NCBI GenBank assembly: GCA_025356655.1
Contig: JANXRW010000027.1
Coordinates: 1 to 64,000, forward strand
Source: Betaproteobacteria bacterium
GTDB lineage: Bacteria; Pseudomonadota; Gammaproteobacteria; Burkholderiales; SHXO01
Length of the DNA stretch: 64,000 nt
Direction of reading: 5' to 3'
A program made the position numbers and the translations under genes. The notes under the pieces were generated by a model. That model was not told where the DNA came from. It saw only the letters and a list, made by a program, of their open reading frames with translations, and ran no database searches. Below, in pieces: positions 10,746-19,753 of this stretch (within the stretch, counting starts at the first letter, position 1; each line of letters opens with the position of its first letter).

Positions 10746-11936
10746 ATGGACTTTAGCTTCAGCGAAGAGCAGTTGATGTTGCGCGACTCGGTGGACCGCT
10801 TCCTCGAGAAGAATTATAGCTTCGAGGTTCGCCGGGCGTTCCTGGAGAGCCGCCAAGGATCCTCGCCGCAAATCTGGGCGGCGCTGGCCTCCCTGGGCCT
10901 GATGTCACTGCCTATTCCCGCCCAATACGGTGGGCTGGGTGGCACGGCCGTGGATCTGTTCCTGGTCATGGAAGCCTTCGGGCGTTGCCTGATGCTGGAG
11001 CCCTACCTCCCTAGCGCTGTCCTTGGTGCGGGGCTGCTGATTCACGGCGGGACGCAGGAGCAGCGCGAGGCGCTGCTGCCGCGCATCGCCGAGGGCGGCC
11101 TGCGCATGGCCGTGGCCCTCACGGAGCCCGGCGGCCGTTACGACTTGAACGAAGTCGACACCCGAGCCCGGCAGGAGGGCGGGGAATGGGTCTTGCAGGG
11201 CGCCAAGTCGGTGGTGCTCGGCGCGGCCGTGGCGGACCTGCTGGTGGTGCCGGCGCGCACCTCCGGTGAGCGCGGCGATGCGCACGGGATCACGCTCTTT
11301 TTGGTGGCGCCGAGCACCGAAGGGGTGAGCGGGCGTGACTACCCCACCTACGACGGCATGCGGGCCTCCGAGGTTGCGCTTGAAGCGGTGAGGATTGCGC
11401 CGCACTCCGTGGTGGGGGTGCCTGACCAGGGGCTGGGCCTACTCGAGCACGTGGCCGACTGCGCCGTGGCGGCGCTCTGTGCGGAGGCCGTGGGCTGTAT
11501 GGATGCGTTGCGCCATGCCACGGTCGAATACCTAAAGACGCGGCAGCAGTTTGGCGGATCGATTGGCCGCTTCCAGGTGCTCCAGCACCGGGCCGTGGAT
11601 ATGCTCATCGCTTGCGAGCAGTCTCGCTCGCTTGCTCTGTTGGCGGCCGTTCGGGTCGGAGGGGAAGACGCGCGCGAGCGACGCCGCGCCGTGTCCGCCG
11701 CCAAGGAACTCACCGGGCGTGCGGCCCGCTTCGTCGGTCAGCAGGCCGTGCAGATACACGGCGGCATGGGGGTTACTCAGGAATTGAACATCAGCCATTA
11801 TTTCCGGCGCTTGGCGGCGATCGAGAGTCTGCTGGGGGATACGGACCACCACCTGGAGCGCTTCGCGCGGAGCGCGGGTGAAGCGGTGCCGGCGGTGGTG
11901 GCGCGTCCGGCGTCGCGCTGGCGACAACTGGCCTGA
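10746..11936 (+). CDS. Acyl-CoA dehydrogenase family protein
   Basis: MDFSFSEEQLMLRDSVDRFL...; ACAD C-terminal QIHGGMGVTQELNISHYFRRL. Confidence 0.88.
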   Translation: MDFSFSEEQLMLRDSVDRFLEKNYSFEVRRAFLESRQGSSPQIWAALASLGLMSLPIPAQYGGLGGTAVDLFLVMEAFGRCLMLEPYLPSAVLGAGLLIHGGTQEQREALLPRIAEGGLRMAVALTEPGGRYDLNEVDTRARQEGGEWVLQGAKSVVLGAAVADLLVVPARTSGERGDAHGITLFLVAPSTEGVSGRDYPTYDGMRASEVALEAVRIAPHSVVGVPDQGLGLLEHVADCAVAALCAEAVGCMDALRHATVEYLKTRQQFGGSIGRFQVLQHRAVDMLIACEQSRSLALLAAVRVGGEDARERRRAVSAAKELTGRAARFVGQQAVQIHGGMGVTQELNISHYFRRLAAIESLLGDTDHHLERFARSAGEAVPAVVARPASRWRQLA

Positions 11937-11949
11937 TGGCCGGCAGGAG

Positions 11950-12816
11950 ATGGCGGGAATGAACAGGATCGGTGTGGTGGGGGCAGGCCTCATGGGCTCG
12001 GAGATCGCCCTGGTGTTTGCGCTCTCGGGAAGGGACGTGTTGCTCACCGACCGCAGCGAGGCCGACCTAGAGCGTGGGGTTCAGGCGGTGGAACGTGTGT
12101 TGGCGCGCGGTCTCCAACGAGGCACGTACACCGCGGAGGATTGCGCGCGCGTCCGCCAGGGGCTGCGCCCAGTGGCCGATCTCGCGGCCTTCGCCGACCG
12201 TGACTTGGTCATCGAGGCGGTGTTCGAAGAGGAGTCGGTGAAGGCGGAGGTATTCAAGCGCCTCGATGTGGTGTGCCCCGCCGGCTGTGTGCTGGCCAGC
12301 AACACCTCCACCCTGTCGATCACAGGGCTCGGCGGATACTTGGCGCGCGAGCGGCGAGCGCGCTTCCTGGGGATGCACTTCTTCTCCCCCGTGTCGCGCA
12401 TGAAACTCGTGGAACTCATCGCGGGTATCGACACCGATGCGCGCGTGGTCGATGCGGTCGTGGCCCTTTGCGAGGCCGCCGACAAGACGCCCATCCGGGT
12501 GAAGGACGTGGTCGGTTTTGCTGTGAACCGTATGCTGCACGCGCTGATGATCGAGGCTGTTCGCCTGGTGGAGGAGGGCGTGGTCACTGCGGCGGAAGCG
12601 GACTTAGCCTGTCGCCTGGGACTGGGCCATCCCATCGGTCCCTTCGCGCTCAGTGACGCCGTCACCAACCGCCTGTGCTTGCAGGCGCAGGAGATCCTGC
12701 ACGGAGCCTACGGCGAGCGGTTCCGGCCGCGTCCGCTGCTGCGCCAGATGGTCCAGGCGGGCTATGACGGTAAGCGCGCCGGCCGCGGTTGGTACCCCTA
12801 CGGCGAATCCAAGTGA
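11950..12816 (+). CDS. 3-hydroxyacyl-CoA dehydrogenase
   Basis: NAD-binding IGVVGAGLMGSEIALVFA, ASNTSTLSIT, GMHFFSPVSRMKLVE motifs. Confidence 0.9.
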   Translation: MAGMNRIGVVGAGLMGSEIALVFALSGRDVLLTDRSEADLERGVQAVERVLARGLQRGTYTAEDCARVRQGLRPVADLAAFADRDLVIEAVFEEESVKAEVFKRLDVVCPAGCVLASNTSTLSITGLGGYLARERRARFLGMHFFSPVSRMKLVELIAGIDTDARVVDAVVALCEAADKTPIRVKDVVGFAVNRMLHALMIEAVRLVEEGVVTAAEADLACRLGLGHPIGPFALSDAVTNRLCLQAQEILHGAYGERFRPRPLLRQMVQAGYDGKRAGRGWYPYGESK

Positions 12817-12862
12817 CGCGCCGAGTTTGCCCACGCATGGTTTTCTGACGCGGTTGCCTGAC

Positions 12863-13333
12863 ATGAACGAGACACCCCGGTACTACTGGGAGGATTTCCA
12901 GGTGGGCGAGACGCACGCCCTGGGCGAAGTAACGGTGGACCGGGAGGAAGTCCTGGCGTTCGCCCGCCGCTACGACCCGCAGCCTTTTCACTTAGACGAG
13001 GAAGCCGGTCGGCAGTCCCACTTCGGGGGATTGGTGGCGAGCGGTTGGCACACGGCTTCCATGGTGATGCGCTTGATGGTGGATTCCTATCTCAGCCAAT
13101 CGGCCAGCCTGGGATCGCCCGGCGTCGACAACCTGCGCTGGCTCCGCCCGGTGCGCCCTGGCGACCGCCTGCGTGCGACGCGCACGACGCTGGAAGCGCG
13201 CGCCTCGGCCAGCCGTCCCGGGATGGGCTTGGTGAAGAGCCGGTGGGAAGTTTTCAATCAGGAGGATGAACGGGTGATGACCATGGAAGGCATGGGGATG
13301 TTTGGGCGCCGGCCCACGGGCGGTGCCCCATGA
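12863..13333 (+). CDS. MaoC family dehydratase
   Basis: FAxxYDPQPFHLDEEAG...GGLVASGWHTASMVMRL hot-dog hydratase motif. Confidence 0.88.
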   Translation: MNETPRYYWEDFQVGETHALGEVTVDREEVLAFARRYDPQPFHLDEEAGRQSHFGGLVASGWHTASMVMRLMVDSYLSQSASLGSPGVDNLRWLRPVRPGDRLRATRTTLEARASASRPGMGLVKSRWEVFNQEDERVMTMEGMGMFGRRPTGGAP

Positions 13334-14085
13334 CGGTGGTGCGGCTCACTCACAAGGTGCACGTGCTGTTCCGGCGCGAGGACCTGGACACGGTGCGGCT
13401 CGAGGGCAAGGTGGTGGTCGTGCTCGACGTGCTGTTCGCCACCTCCACCATGGTTGCGGCGCTGGCCCATGGCGCGTCCGAGGTGATCCCCACCTTCGAT
13501 GCCGAGCATGCACGGCGCGAGGCCAAGGCTCTCCCCCCTGGGTCCTACCTGCTGGCGGGGGAACTCTACGCGGAACACATCGAGGGTTTCGCAGCGCCTA
13601 CGCCGCTGGCGCTCATGCGCCATGAACTCGCCGGGCGCAGCCTGATCTACTCCACGACCAACGGCACCGTGGCGCTGCGCGAAGCCGCACCCGCGGACCA
13701 TGTCTACGCCGGGGCGCTGCTCAACGCACGCGCTGTCGTGGAGACAATCGCTACCCACCACGCAGGCGCCACGATCCTGGTGGTCTGCTCCGGTTCCATG
13801 GGTAACCCTAATCTCGAGGACATGTTCGGGGCCGGTTATTTCGTTGACCTGATCGCCGAGCGCCTGGGAGAAGAGCAGGACTTCTCCGATGCGGCTGTGG
13901 CAGCGCGCACGCTGTTCCGCAACGAGGACCCCGAGGGGTTGCTGTTGCGCTGCCGGGTGGGGAAGATGATGCAGGAGCGCGGGCTCACCGAAGAGGTCCG
14001 TTTCGCTGCCCGTCTGAGCCCCCTGGATGTAGTGCCGCGCTTGGTCGACGGCCGCCTACGTCTGCTGCGTAACCCGGCGGGCTAG
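13330..14085 (+). CDS. 2-phosphosulfolactate phosphatase (ComB) family protein
   Basis: VVVVLDVLFATSTMVAAL, AGELYAEHIEGF, STTNGTVAL motifs of the ComB fold; overlaps upstream stop (ATGA). Confidence 0.75.
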   Translation: MTVVRLTHKVHVLFRREDLDTVRLEGKVVVVLDVLFATSTMVAALAHGASEVIPTFDAEHARREAKALPPGSYLLAGELYAEHIEGFAAPTPLALMRHELAGRSLIYSTTNGTVALREAAPADHVYAGALLNARAVVETIATHHAGATILVVCSGSMGNPNLEDMFGAGYFVDLIAERLGEEQDFSDAAVAARTLFRNEDPEGLLLRCRVGKMMQERGLTEEVRFAARLSPLDVVPRLVDGRLRLLRNPAG

Positions 14086-14115
14086 ACAACGGCGTGCACC
14101 GTGCCAACCCGGAGC

Positions 14116-14150
14116 ACACCGTGCTGGAGGACACCGTGCTGGAGGACACC
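14116..14150. repeat. 15-bp direct tandem repeat (2.3 copies)
   Basis: acaccgtgctggagg x2 followed by acacc. Confidence 0.8.
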
Positions 14151-14239
14151 ATGGAACTGCTGCGGGCGGATGCGGGGTGCGAGCTTCTGGCCTCGGGGGC
14201 TTTCCCGGAGGCGATGAATTGACAGGCGGCGCAAGGGCG

Positions 14240-15136
14240 ATGACGACACCGATCATTTCGCATTCGCAGGTGGCGCTCCCCGGCGGGATCGAACTGCACG
14301 TGGCCGAAGCCGGCAGCGGGCCTTTGATGTTGTTTCTGCACGGATTCCCCGAGTTCTGGTACGAGTGGCGGGCGCAACTCGAGGCGTTCGGCCGCGACCA
14401 CCGGGCCGTGGCGCCCGACCAGCGGGGCTTCAACCTCTCGTCGCGGCCTGCCGCGGTGGCGGCCTACCGAGCCAAGCACCTCGTGGCTGATGTGGTGAAC
14501 CTGCTCGATGCGCTGGGCGAGCGCAACTGTATTCTGGTGGCGCACGACTGGGGTGGTGCCATTGCCTGGAACGTCGCGGCGGCTTTTCCGGAGCGCGTCT
14601 CGCGACTGGTCATACTGAATGCCCCCCACCCCGTGCTCTTCGCCCGGGAACTGCGGGAGAGCCCGGCCCAGCAGGAGGCGAGCGCCTACATGAATTTCTT
14701 CCGCAGCCCGCGGGCCGAGGCCTTGTTGAGCGAGAACGACTTCGCCCGGTTGCAGTCCATGACCGCCGATGTCTGGGGGGCCAACGGCGGCGATGCCAGC
14801 GCGCCGGTGCGCGAGCGCTACCGCCAGGCCTGGAGTCAACCCGGCGCGCTGACGGGCTCGCTTAACTGGTACCGCGCCGCGCCCCTGCATCCCGCCCTGC
14901 CCGGCGAGGCACCGCCACCCCAACTCGACCCTGTGGCGTTTCGCGTCAGCGTGCCAACGCTGGTGATCTGGGGCGAGCGCGATGAGGCCTTGCTCACCGG
15001 CAATTTGACCGGCTTGGAGGATCTCGTGGAGGACCTGCGCGTGGAGCGCATTGCCGACGCGTCGCACTGGATCTTGCACGAGCGCAGTGCGCAGGTGAAC
15101 GACTTGATCCGCGACTTTATTAGCTGCGCCCCATGA
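14240..15136 (+). CDS. Alpha/beta hydrolase (epoxide hydrolase-like)
   Basis: FLHGFPEFWYEWR, VAHDWGGAIAWNVA, DASHWILHE; start at MTTPIISHSQVALPGG. Confidence 0.85.
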   Translation: MTTPIISHSQVALPGGIELHVAEAGSGPLMLFLHGFPEFWYEWRAQLEAFGRDHRAVAPDQRGFNLSSRPAAVAAYRAKHLVADVVNLLDALGERNCILVAHDWGGAIAWNVAAAFPERVSRLVILNAPHPVLFARELRESPAQQEASAYMNFFRSPRAEALLSENDFARLQSMTADVWGANGGDASAPVRERYRQAWSQPGALTGSLNWYRAAPLHPALPGEAPPPQLDPVAFRVSVPTLVIWGERDEALLTGNLTGLEDLVEDLRVERIADASHWILHERSAQVNDLIRDFISCAP

Positions 15137-15489
15137 GGCCGATGCGGACCGCGCCTCCTTACCCGCTGCGGCGGCATGCGCTGCCCGCGCTGTTGGTAAC
15201 CGTCGTGATGACCACGATGGCTTGCCCTGTTGGGGCGCTCGCCGCGGGTGCCGACTGCAGCCAGCCCCAGGGTAACGTCGATCGCATGGTCTGCTCCAAT
15301 GAACGACTGAGTCGGGCGCAGGAGGCGATGGCTGCGGCCTTTCGCACGGCGTTCCAGCGCGCGCCGGACAGGCCAGCGCTTCTGCGCCAGCAGTCGGAGT
15401 GGCAGACCCGCGTGCGCGATGTTTGCGTGGAGGTGGCCTGTGTGATGAAGGCCTTTCAGGGCCGCGTCGAGGCCCTCGAGTCCCGTTAG
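15133..15489 (+). CDS. Small secreted LprI/DUF1311-like protein
   Basis: Signal peptide then DCSQPQGNVDRMVCSNERLSRAQEAMAAAFRTA...C...C pattern. Confidence 0.6.
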   Translation: MRPMRTAPPYPLRRHALPALLVTVVMTTMACPVGALAAGADCSQPQGNVDRMVCSNERLSRAQEAMAAAFRTAFQRAPDRPALLRQQSEWQTRVRDVCVEVACVMKAFQGRVEALESR

Positions 15490-16082
15490 GCGCCGGAGCG
15501 ATCGGGCGCCGGCGTCAACCGCCCCAACATCGCCGCGGCGTTGGCCAGCGGCCTAAGGTCCTGCCGGGCTCGGCTGAGGATGAGCGCGCCTTCTAAGGCG
15601 ATGATCACAAACTGCGCGAAGGCGTCGCGCTCCGGGCCGGGTGCTTGGTCCGCCAGCGCGGCGCCGATGGCCTCTTCCCAATCGCGAAAGATTGCCGCGC
15701 AAGTCGCTGCGAAAGGCGCGTCCTCCTTGCCCAGATTCAGCACCACTGCGCCCACCGCGCACCCCTGGCTGTAGTCGCTCGCGGCGAGCCGTGCGCCGAT
15801 GCCTTGGAACAAGCTCAGCAACTTGTCTGCACTCGGCGCTTGACCGGTGAGTGCCCGGGCGAGGTTGTCACGGGTCTTCTCACCGAACGCTTGCAATGCC
15901 GCCTCGACCATATCGGCCTTGCCCTTGGGGAAATGGTGGTAGAGCGAGCCCTTGGGCGCACCGCTTTCCTCGATCACGTTATTCACGCCCGCCCCCGTTA
16001 GCCCAGACCGGCGCAGCAAGCCTATCGCCGCGCGCACGATGTTTTCCTTGCTCGGATGCATTTGCGGGATCTCCCCAGGCAA
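15486..16082 (-). CDS. TetR/AcrR family transcriptional regulator
   Basis: ENIVRAAIGLLRRSGLTGAGVNNVIEESGAPKGSLYHHFPKGKADMV HTH. Confidence 0.9.
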   Translation of the reverse strand: MPGEIPQMHPSKENIVRAAIGLLRRSGLTGAGVNNVIEESGAPKGSLYHHFPKGKADMVEAALQAFGEKTRDNLARALTGQAPSADKLLSLFQGIGARLAASDYSQGCAVGAVVLNLGKEDAPFAATCAAIFRDWEEAIGAALADQAPGPERDAFAQFVIIALEGALILSRARQDLRPLANAAAMLGRLTPAPDRSGA

Positions 16083-16098
16083 CGACCCGATCAGTATA

Positions 16099-16110
16099 CA
16101 GACCGGTCTG
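16099..16110. promoter_or_regulatory. Candidate TetR-family operator
   Basis: Perfect 12-bp palindrome CAGACCGGTCTG immediately upstream of the TetR gene; resembles AGACCnGTCT-type TetR operators. Confidence 0.6.
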
Positions 16111-16218
16111 AATCCACTCCCACGACGGCGCAGGGTGGATCATGCGGGCCACCCGCGGTAGACTCTGCGCCACAGGAGCCTCGCGCCAAGGGGGGCAGCC
16201 GTCACTGAGCGGGAAGGA

Positions 16219-17076
16219 GTGAATATGGAGCAGATGGGCCTGAACCGAGCCTGGGGAAAATCTCACCTGATGCTGCCCCCGGGTGCATTGGATCTGTCTT
16301 CGGTCAACACCCAACTGGCGCACCTGGAACAACTGTTCCGGACGATGCCGCCAGAGCGGCTCTACGTGCGCATCCCCAAGGGCGGACCCGGGAGCGGGGC
16401 ACCGCGGCGCATCTCCATGGCGGATATCCCGGACTTGGCGAGCCGGCTCGCCGCGGACGAGCCACTGCACCTCCAGGCAATCGACCTGCAGGACTACGAT
16501 CCCAGCTTCGCGGCCGCCCTGCGTGGTTTCACTCAGAAAGTCGGCGCCGAGATCGCCGAGGTGCTGGACCCGTCCACGCGGCTCTCCACGGGGTTATTCC
16601 TGTCGACACCCGGCGTCGTGGCGCCCTTCCACGCCGACTTCGAGCACAACTTCCTCGCACAGGTCGTCGGTGACAAACACATGCACCTGTTCCCGCCGTC
16701 GGACCTGGAGATATTCGATTCGCTGGCGCGCGAGCGGCTCGCCTGCGACACCGTACATGTGCTGGACAACTACCAGCCCTCTCTGGAACCGAAGGGCTCG
16801 GTCGCCTACCTCTCACCCGGGAGCGCGATCTACCATCCGCCGCTGGGGCCTCATTGGGTGGACACGGGCAAACAATCTTACTCGTTGTCCCTATCGCTCA
16901 GCTTCATCACCCCCAGCGTCACCCGGACGATGATGGTCCACAAGCTCAATCGCCGGCTTCGCAAACTTGGGATCACACCGGCTCCGGTGGGTCCGATGGG
17001 CCAGGGCGATGAGATGAAGTATCGGGTGGCGCGGGCGCTGCGCTCGGTGGTGAGTGGGCTGCGCGGAGGTCGCTAG
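16219..17076 (+). CDS. Cupin-like / JmjC-type Fe(II)/2OG oxygenase-like protein
   Basis: VVAPFHADFEHNFLAQVVGDKHMHLFPPSD (HxD) and downstream PPLGPHWV His. Confidence 0.7.
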   Translation: MNMEQMGLNRAWGKSHLMLPPGALDLSSVNTQLAHLEQLFRTMPPERLYVRIPKGGPGSGAPRRISMADIPDLASRLAADEPLHLQAIDLQDYDPSFAAALRGFTQKVGAEIAEVLDPSTRLSTGLFLSTPGVVAPFHADFEHNFLAQVVGDKHMHLFPPSDLEIFDSLARERLACDTVHVLDNYQPSLEPKGSVAYLSPGSAIYHPPLGPHWVDTGKQSYSLSLSLSFITPSVTRTMMVHKLNRRLRKLGITPAPVGPMGQGDEMKYRVARALRSVVSGLRGGR

Positions 17077-18248
17077 CGACCAGGAACTCGCCGGGTCGCC
17101 AGGAGTTCTGCCAGCGCGGCCGCGTAGGCCTTGGCGACAGGGGCGGCTGCGAAATCCTGGACCTTGCGCAGCCCGCCGCGGGCGAGTTTCAGGCGCAGGT
17201 CCGCGTCCACGAGCAGGGACTCCACGCCGCGGGCAACGTCAGCGGGGTCGTGCGGACGTACGAAGATGACGTTCTCCCCGTCCTGGAGATGATCCGCCGC
17301 ACCGCGTAGGCCCGTGGTCACGACTGGCAGGCCGGCGCTCATGGCTTCGGTGAGAACCGTCGGATAACCTTCCGCCCAGTAGGTTGGGAACACGAAGATA
17401 TCGCAGGCGGCGTAGACCGCAGCGAGGTCCTGGCCGTCTACATAGCCCATCCACTCCACGCGCTCGGCCACGCCCAGGTCGGTGGCGCGCGAGCGCGCCG
17501 ATGCCGCTGCCGGGCCGGACCCTGCCACCCTTAGGCGGCAGTGGTGACCGCGACGGGCGAGCAAGGCGAGTGCTTCCAGGACCTCGAAGATGCCTTTTTC
17601 CGGCATGAGCCGGGCGACGAAGAGTAGCACCGGCACTTGGTCCTGGGCCCGCCAGGTGGCCTGAGGTACCGGGACTGGCCCGGACCCGGTGTGCGGCACG
17701 AAGGGGTTTGCCACGAGGAAGTAGCGCCCGGCGGGGCGGAATTGCGCGAATTGATCGCGTTCCTCCGAGGAGAGAACCAGAATGCCGTCGGCCAGTGCGA
17801 GCAGCCAACGGGTGACGGCTTTGAGCGCACCGTTTCCGGGTGCGACCACGCGGTCGGCGAAGCTGCCGTGGAACTGCACCGCGATGACCCGCGCGAACCG
17901 CCGAACCAGCAGGAGCAGGGGGACGTCGCGCAGCAGGGCGGGCCAGTTGTGCGCAGTTTTAAGGACCAGGATGTCGAAACCGCCAGCAGCGAGCCGGCGG
18001 CGCACTCGCAGCAGATCGGGCAGGCGGGTGAGCAACTTGCGTAGCGTGGATTCGCCGCTGCTGCGCGCGCCCCAGGGTTCGGTGTCGATGTGCAGGCCTA
18101 GTTCGCGCAGCGCCGCAAGCAGGACCGGCGTGTGCTTGGGCAAGGGGCCCGGAAGGCCCGGGTGCGTCGTGAGGACCAGCAATCGGGTCCGGCGGAGTCC
18201 CGCGAGGTCCGAATTTGCCTCCGGACTGGGCGGGGTGAACTCAGGCAA
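17073..18248 (-). CDS. Glycosyltransferase family 4
   Basis: LLFVARLMPEKGIFEVLEAL, FVFPTYWAEGYPTVLTEAMSAGLPVVTT motifs. Confidence 0.85.
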   Translation of the reverse strand: MPEFTPPSPEANSDLAGLRRTRLLVLTTHPGLPGPLPKHTPVLLAALRELGLHIDTEPWGARSSGESTLRKLLTRLPDLLRVRRRLAAGGFDILVLKTAHNWPALLRDVPLLLLVRRFARVIAVQFHGSFADRVVAPGNGALKAVTRWLLALADGILVLSSEERDQFAQFRPAGRYFLVANPFVPHTGSGPVPVPQATWRAQDQVPVLLFVARLMPEKGIFEVLEALALLARRGHHCRLRVAGSGPAAASARSRATDLGVAERVEWMGYVDGQDLAAVYAACDIFVFPTYWAEGYPTVLTEAMSAGLPVVTTGLRGAADHLQDGENVIFVRPHDPADVARGVESLLVDADLRLKLARGGLRKVQDFAAAPVAKAYAAALAELLATRRVPGR

Positions 18249-18384
18249 AGGGCCGTTCCATTCTGGGATGTTTGGCGATCACAGGCGCTGTCTCGACGTA
18301 GAATGGGCGCCCTCGGGGCCCTGACTGGAAGAAGTATAGTCCGTCGGCACCTGGGCTGGACAAAATAGCCTCGGGCCGGCGTCC

Positions 18385-19698
18385 GTGACTTCGCCGCCGC
18401 TGGTCCGGGGCCTCAACCGAAGGAGTGCTGCCGCTTTGATCCGGGCTGACCTGTCCTCGCGCCACACCGGTACACCGCTCGGCGTGCCGCTCGCTCGCCA
18501 AGCGGTGTCGCGTTTCATCGCCTGGCTGGAGCGCTTCGGCGAGCAGTCCCAGGACAGCTACGACTTCTGGGCCTGCGGCTATGGCCGCTGGGCCAAGGGG
18601 CTCTACTACCGCACCGGTCGAGTGGGTCTGCCGGCGGTCGTGCCCTGCGTCGCACTGGATTTTGTGGTGCCATCCGCGCGGCGTTTCGTGCGGGCACCGC
18701 AGCGCTTCCCCATTGCCGATGCCCATTACGCGATGGCCTTCCTGAACTTGGCGGGTGAGGGTGGCGCTACCCTGCGCGATCGCGGCCTGCACTACCTGGA
18801 GGTGCTTGAGCAGACCCGATGCCCGGAGTTTGCAGAATTTTGTTGGGGCTACCCCTTCGACTGGGTCACCTGCTTTGGCACCTGGCCCAGCGGTACCCCG
18901 CTAATCACCACCACGCCCTACGTGTACGAAGCCTTCGAGACCGCACTCGAACTCACCGGCAATGAGCACTTCGGGGCGGTTCTGGAGTCCATCGGGCGGT
19001 TTGCCCACGCTGGCCTGCGCGATGCCGTTGTAGCGCCTGGCGTGAACGCCTGTTCCTACACGCCGAGGGATCAGCGGCGGGTGGTGAACGCCAACGCCTA
19101 TCGCGCTTTCCTGCTCACCAGCGCCGGCCTGCGCTTCGGGCGCGCTGACTGGCTGGAAACAGCGCGCGCGAACCTAGCCTTCGTCTTGCAGTGCCAAGCC
19201 GACGACGGATCCTGGGATTATGCCTTCGACGGCCGCGACGCCTTCGTCGACAACTTTCATACGTGTTTCGTACTGAAGAACTTGACGAAGATCTGGCGGC
19301 GCACCGCGGCGCCTGAAGTCCTCGCCGCCATCCGGCGTGGCTTCGCCTTCTACAAAGCACATCTGCTTGACGCCGACGGTCGGCCACGTCCCTTCGCCCG
19401 GGCGCAGCGGCTGAACCTTATCGAGGGGGAACTCTACGACTACGCGGAGGGAATCAACCTCGCCATACTGCTGCGGGGCGTCGACCCGGACGCGGAGCGG
19501 ATCCTCGAGCGCTTGGTGGCGATCGTTTGCACCGACTGGCTGCTTCCGGACGGGCACTTCGTGACGCGCCGCACCCGCTTCGGTGTCAATCGCATTCCTT
19601 ACCATCGGTGGGCTCAGTCCCAGGTGTTCCGGGCTCTGAGTGTCTACCTCGGCGCCGTGGATCCGGCGGTGGGAGACCAGGAACGTTCCTTGCAGTAA
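18385..19698 (+). CDS. Polysaccharide biosynthesis protein, (alpha/alpha) toroid fold, VpsJ-like
   Basis: Repeated helical-hairpin pattern, CSYTPRDQRRVVNANAYRAFLL, QADDGSWDYAFDGRDAFVDNFHTCFVLKNL. Confidence 0.5.
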   Translation: MTSPPLVRGLNRRSAAALIRADLSSRHTGTPLGVPLARQAVSRFIAWLERFGEQSQDSYDFWACGYGRWAKGLYYRTGRVGLPAVVPCVALDFVVPSARRFVRAPQRFPIADAHYAMAFLNLAGEGGATLRDRGLHYLEVLEQTRCPEFAEFCWGYPFDWVTCFGTWPSGTPLITTTPYVYEAFETALELTGNEHFGAVLESIGRFAHAGLRDAVVAPGVNACSYTPRDQRRVVNANAYRAFLLTSAGLRFGRADWLETARANLAFVLQCQADDGSWDYAFDGRDAFVDNFHTCFVLKNLTKIWRRTAAPEVLAAIRRGFAFYKAHLLDADGRPRPFARAQRLNLIEGELYDYAEGINLAILLRGVDPDAERILERLVAIVCTDWLLPDGHFVTRRTRFGVNRIPYHRWAQSQVFRALSVYLGAVDPAVGDQERSLQ

Positions 19699-19753
19699 AG
19701 CAGGTCGGCCCCTAGGCCGCCGCATCCGTATTGTTCGGAGATTATCGTCCCCC

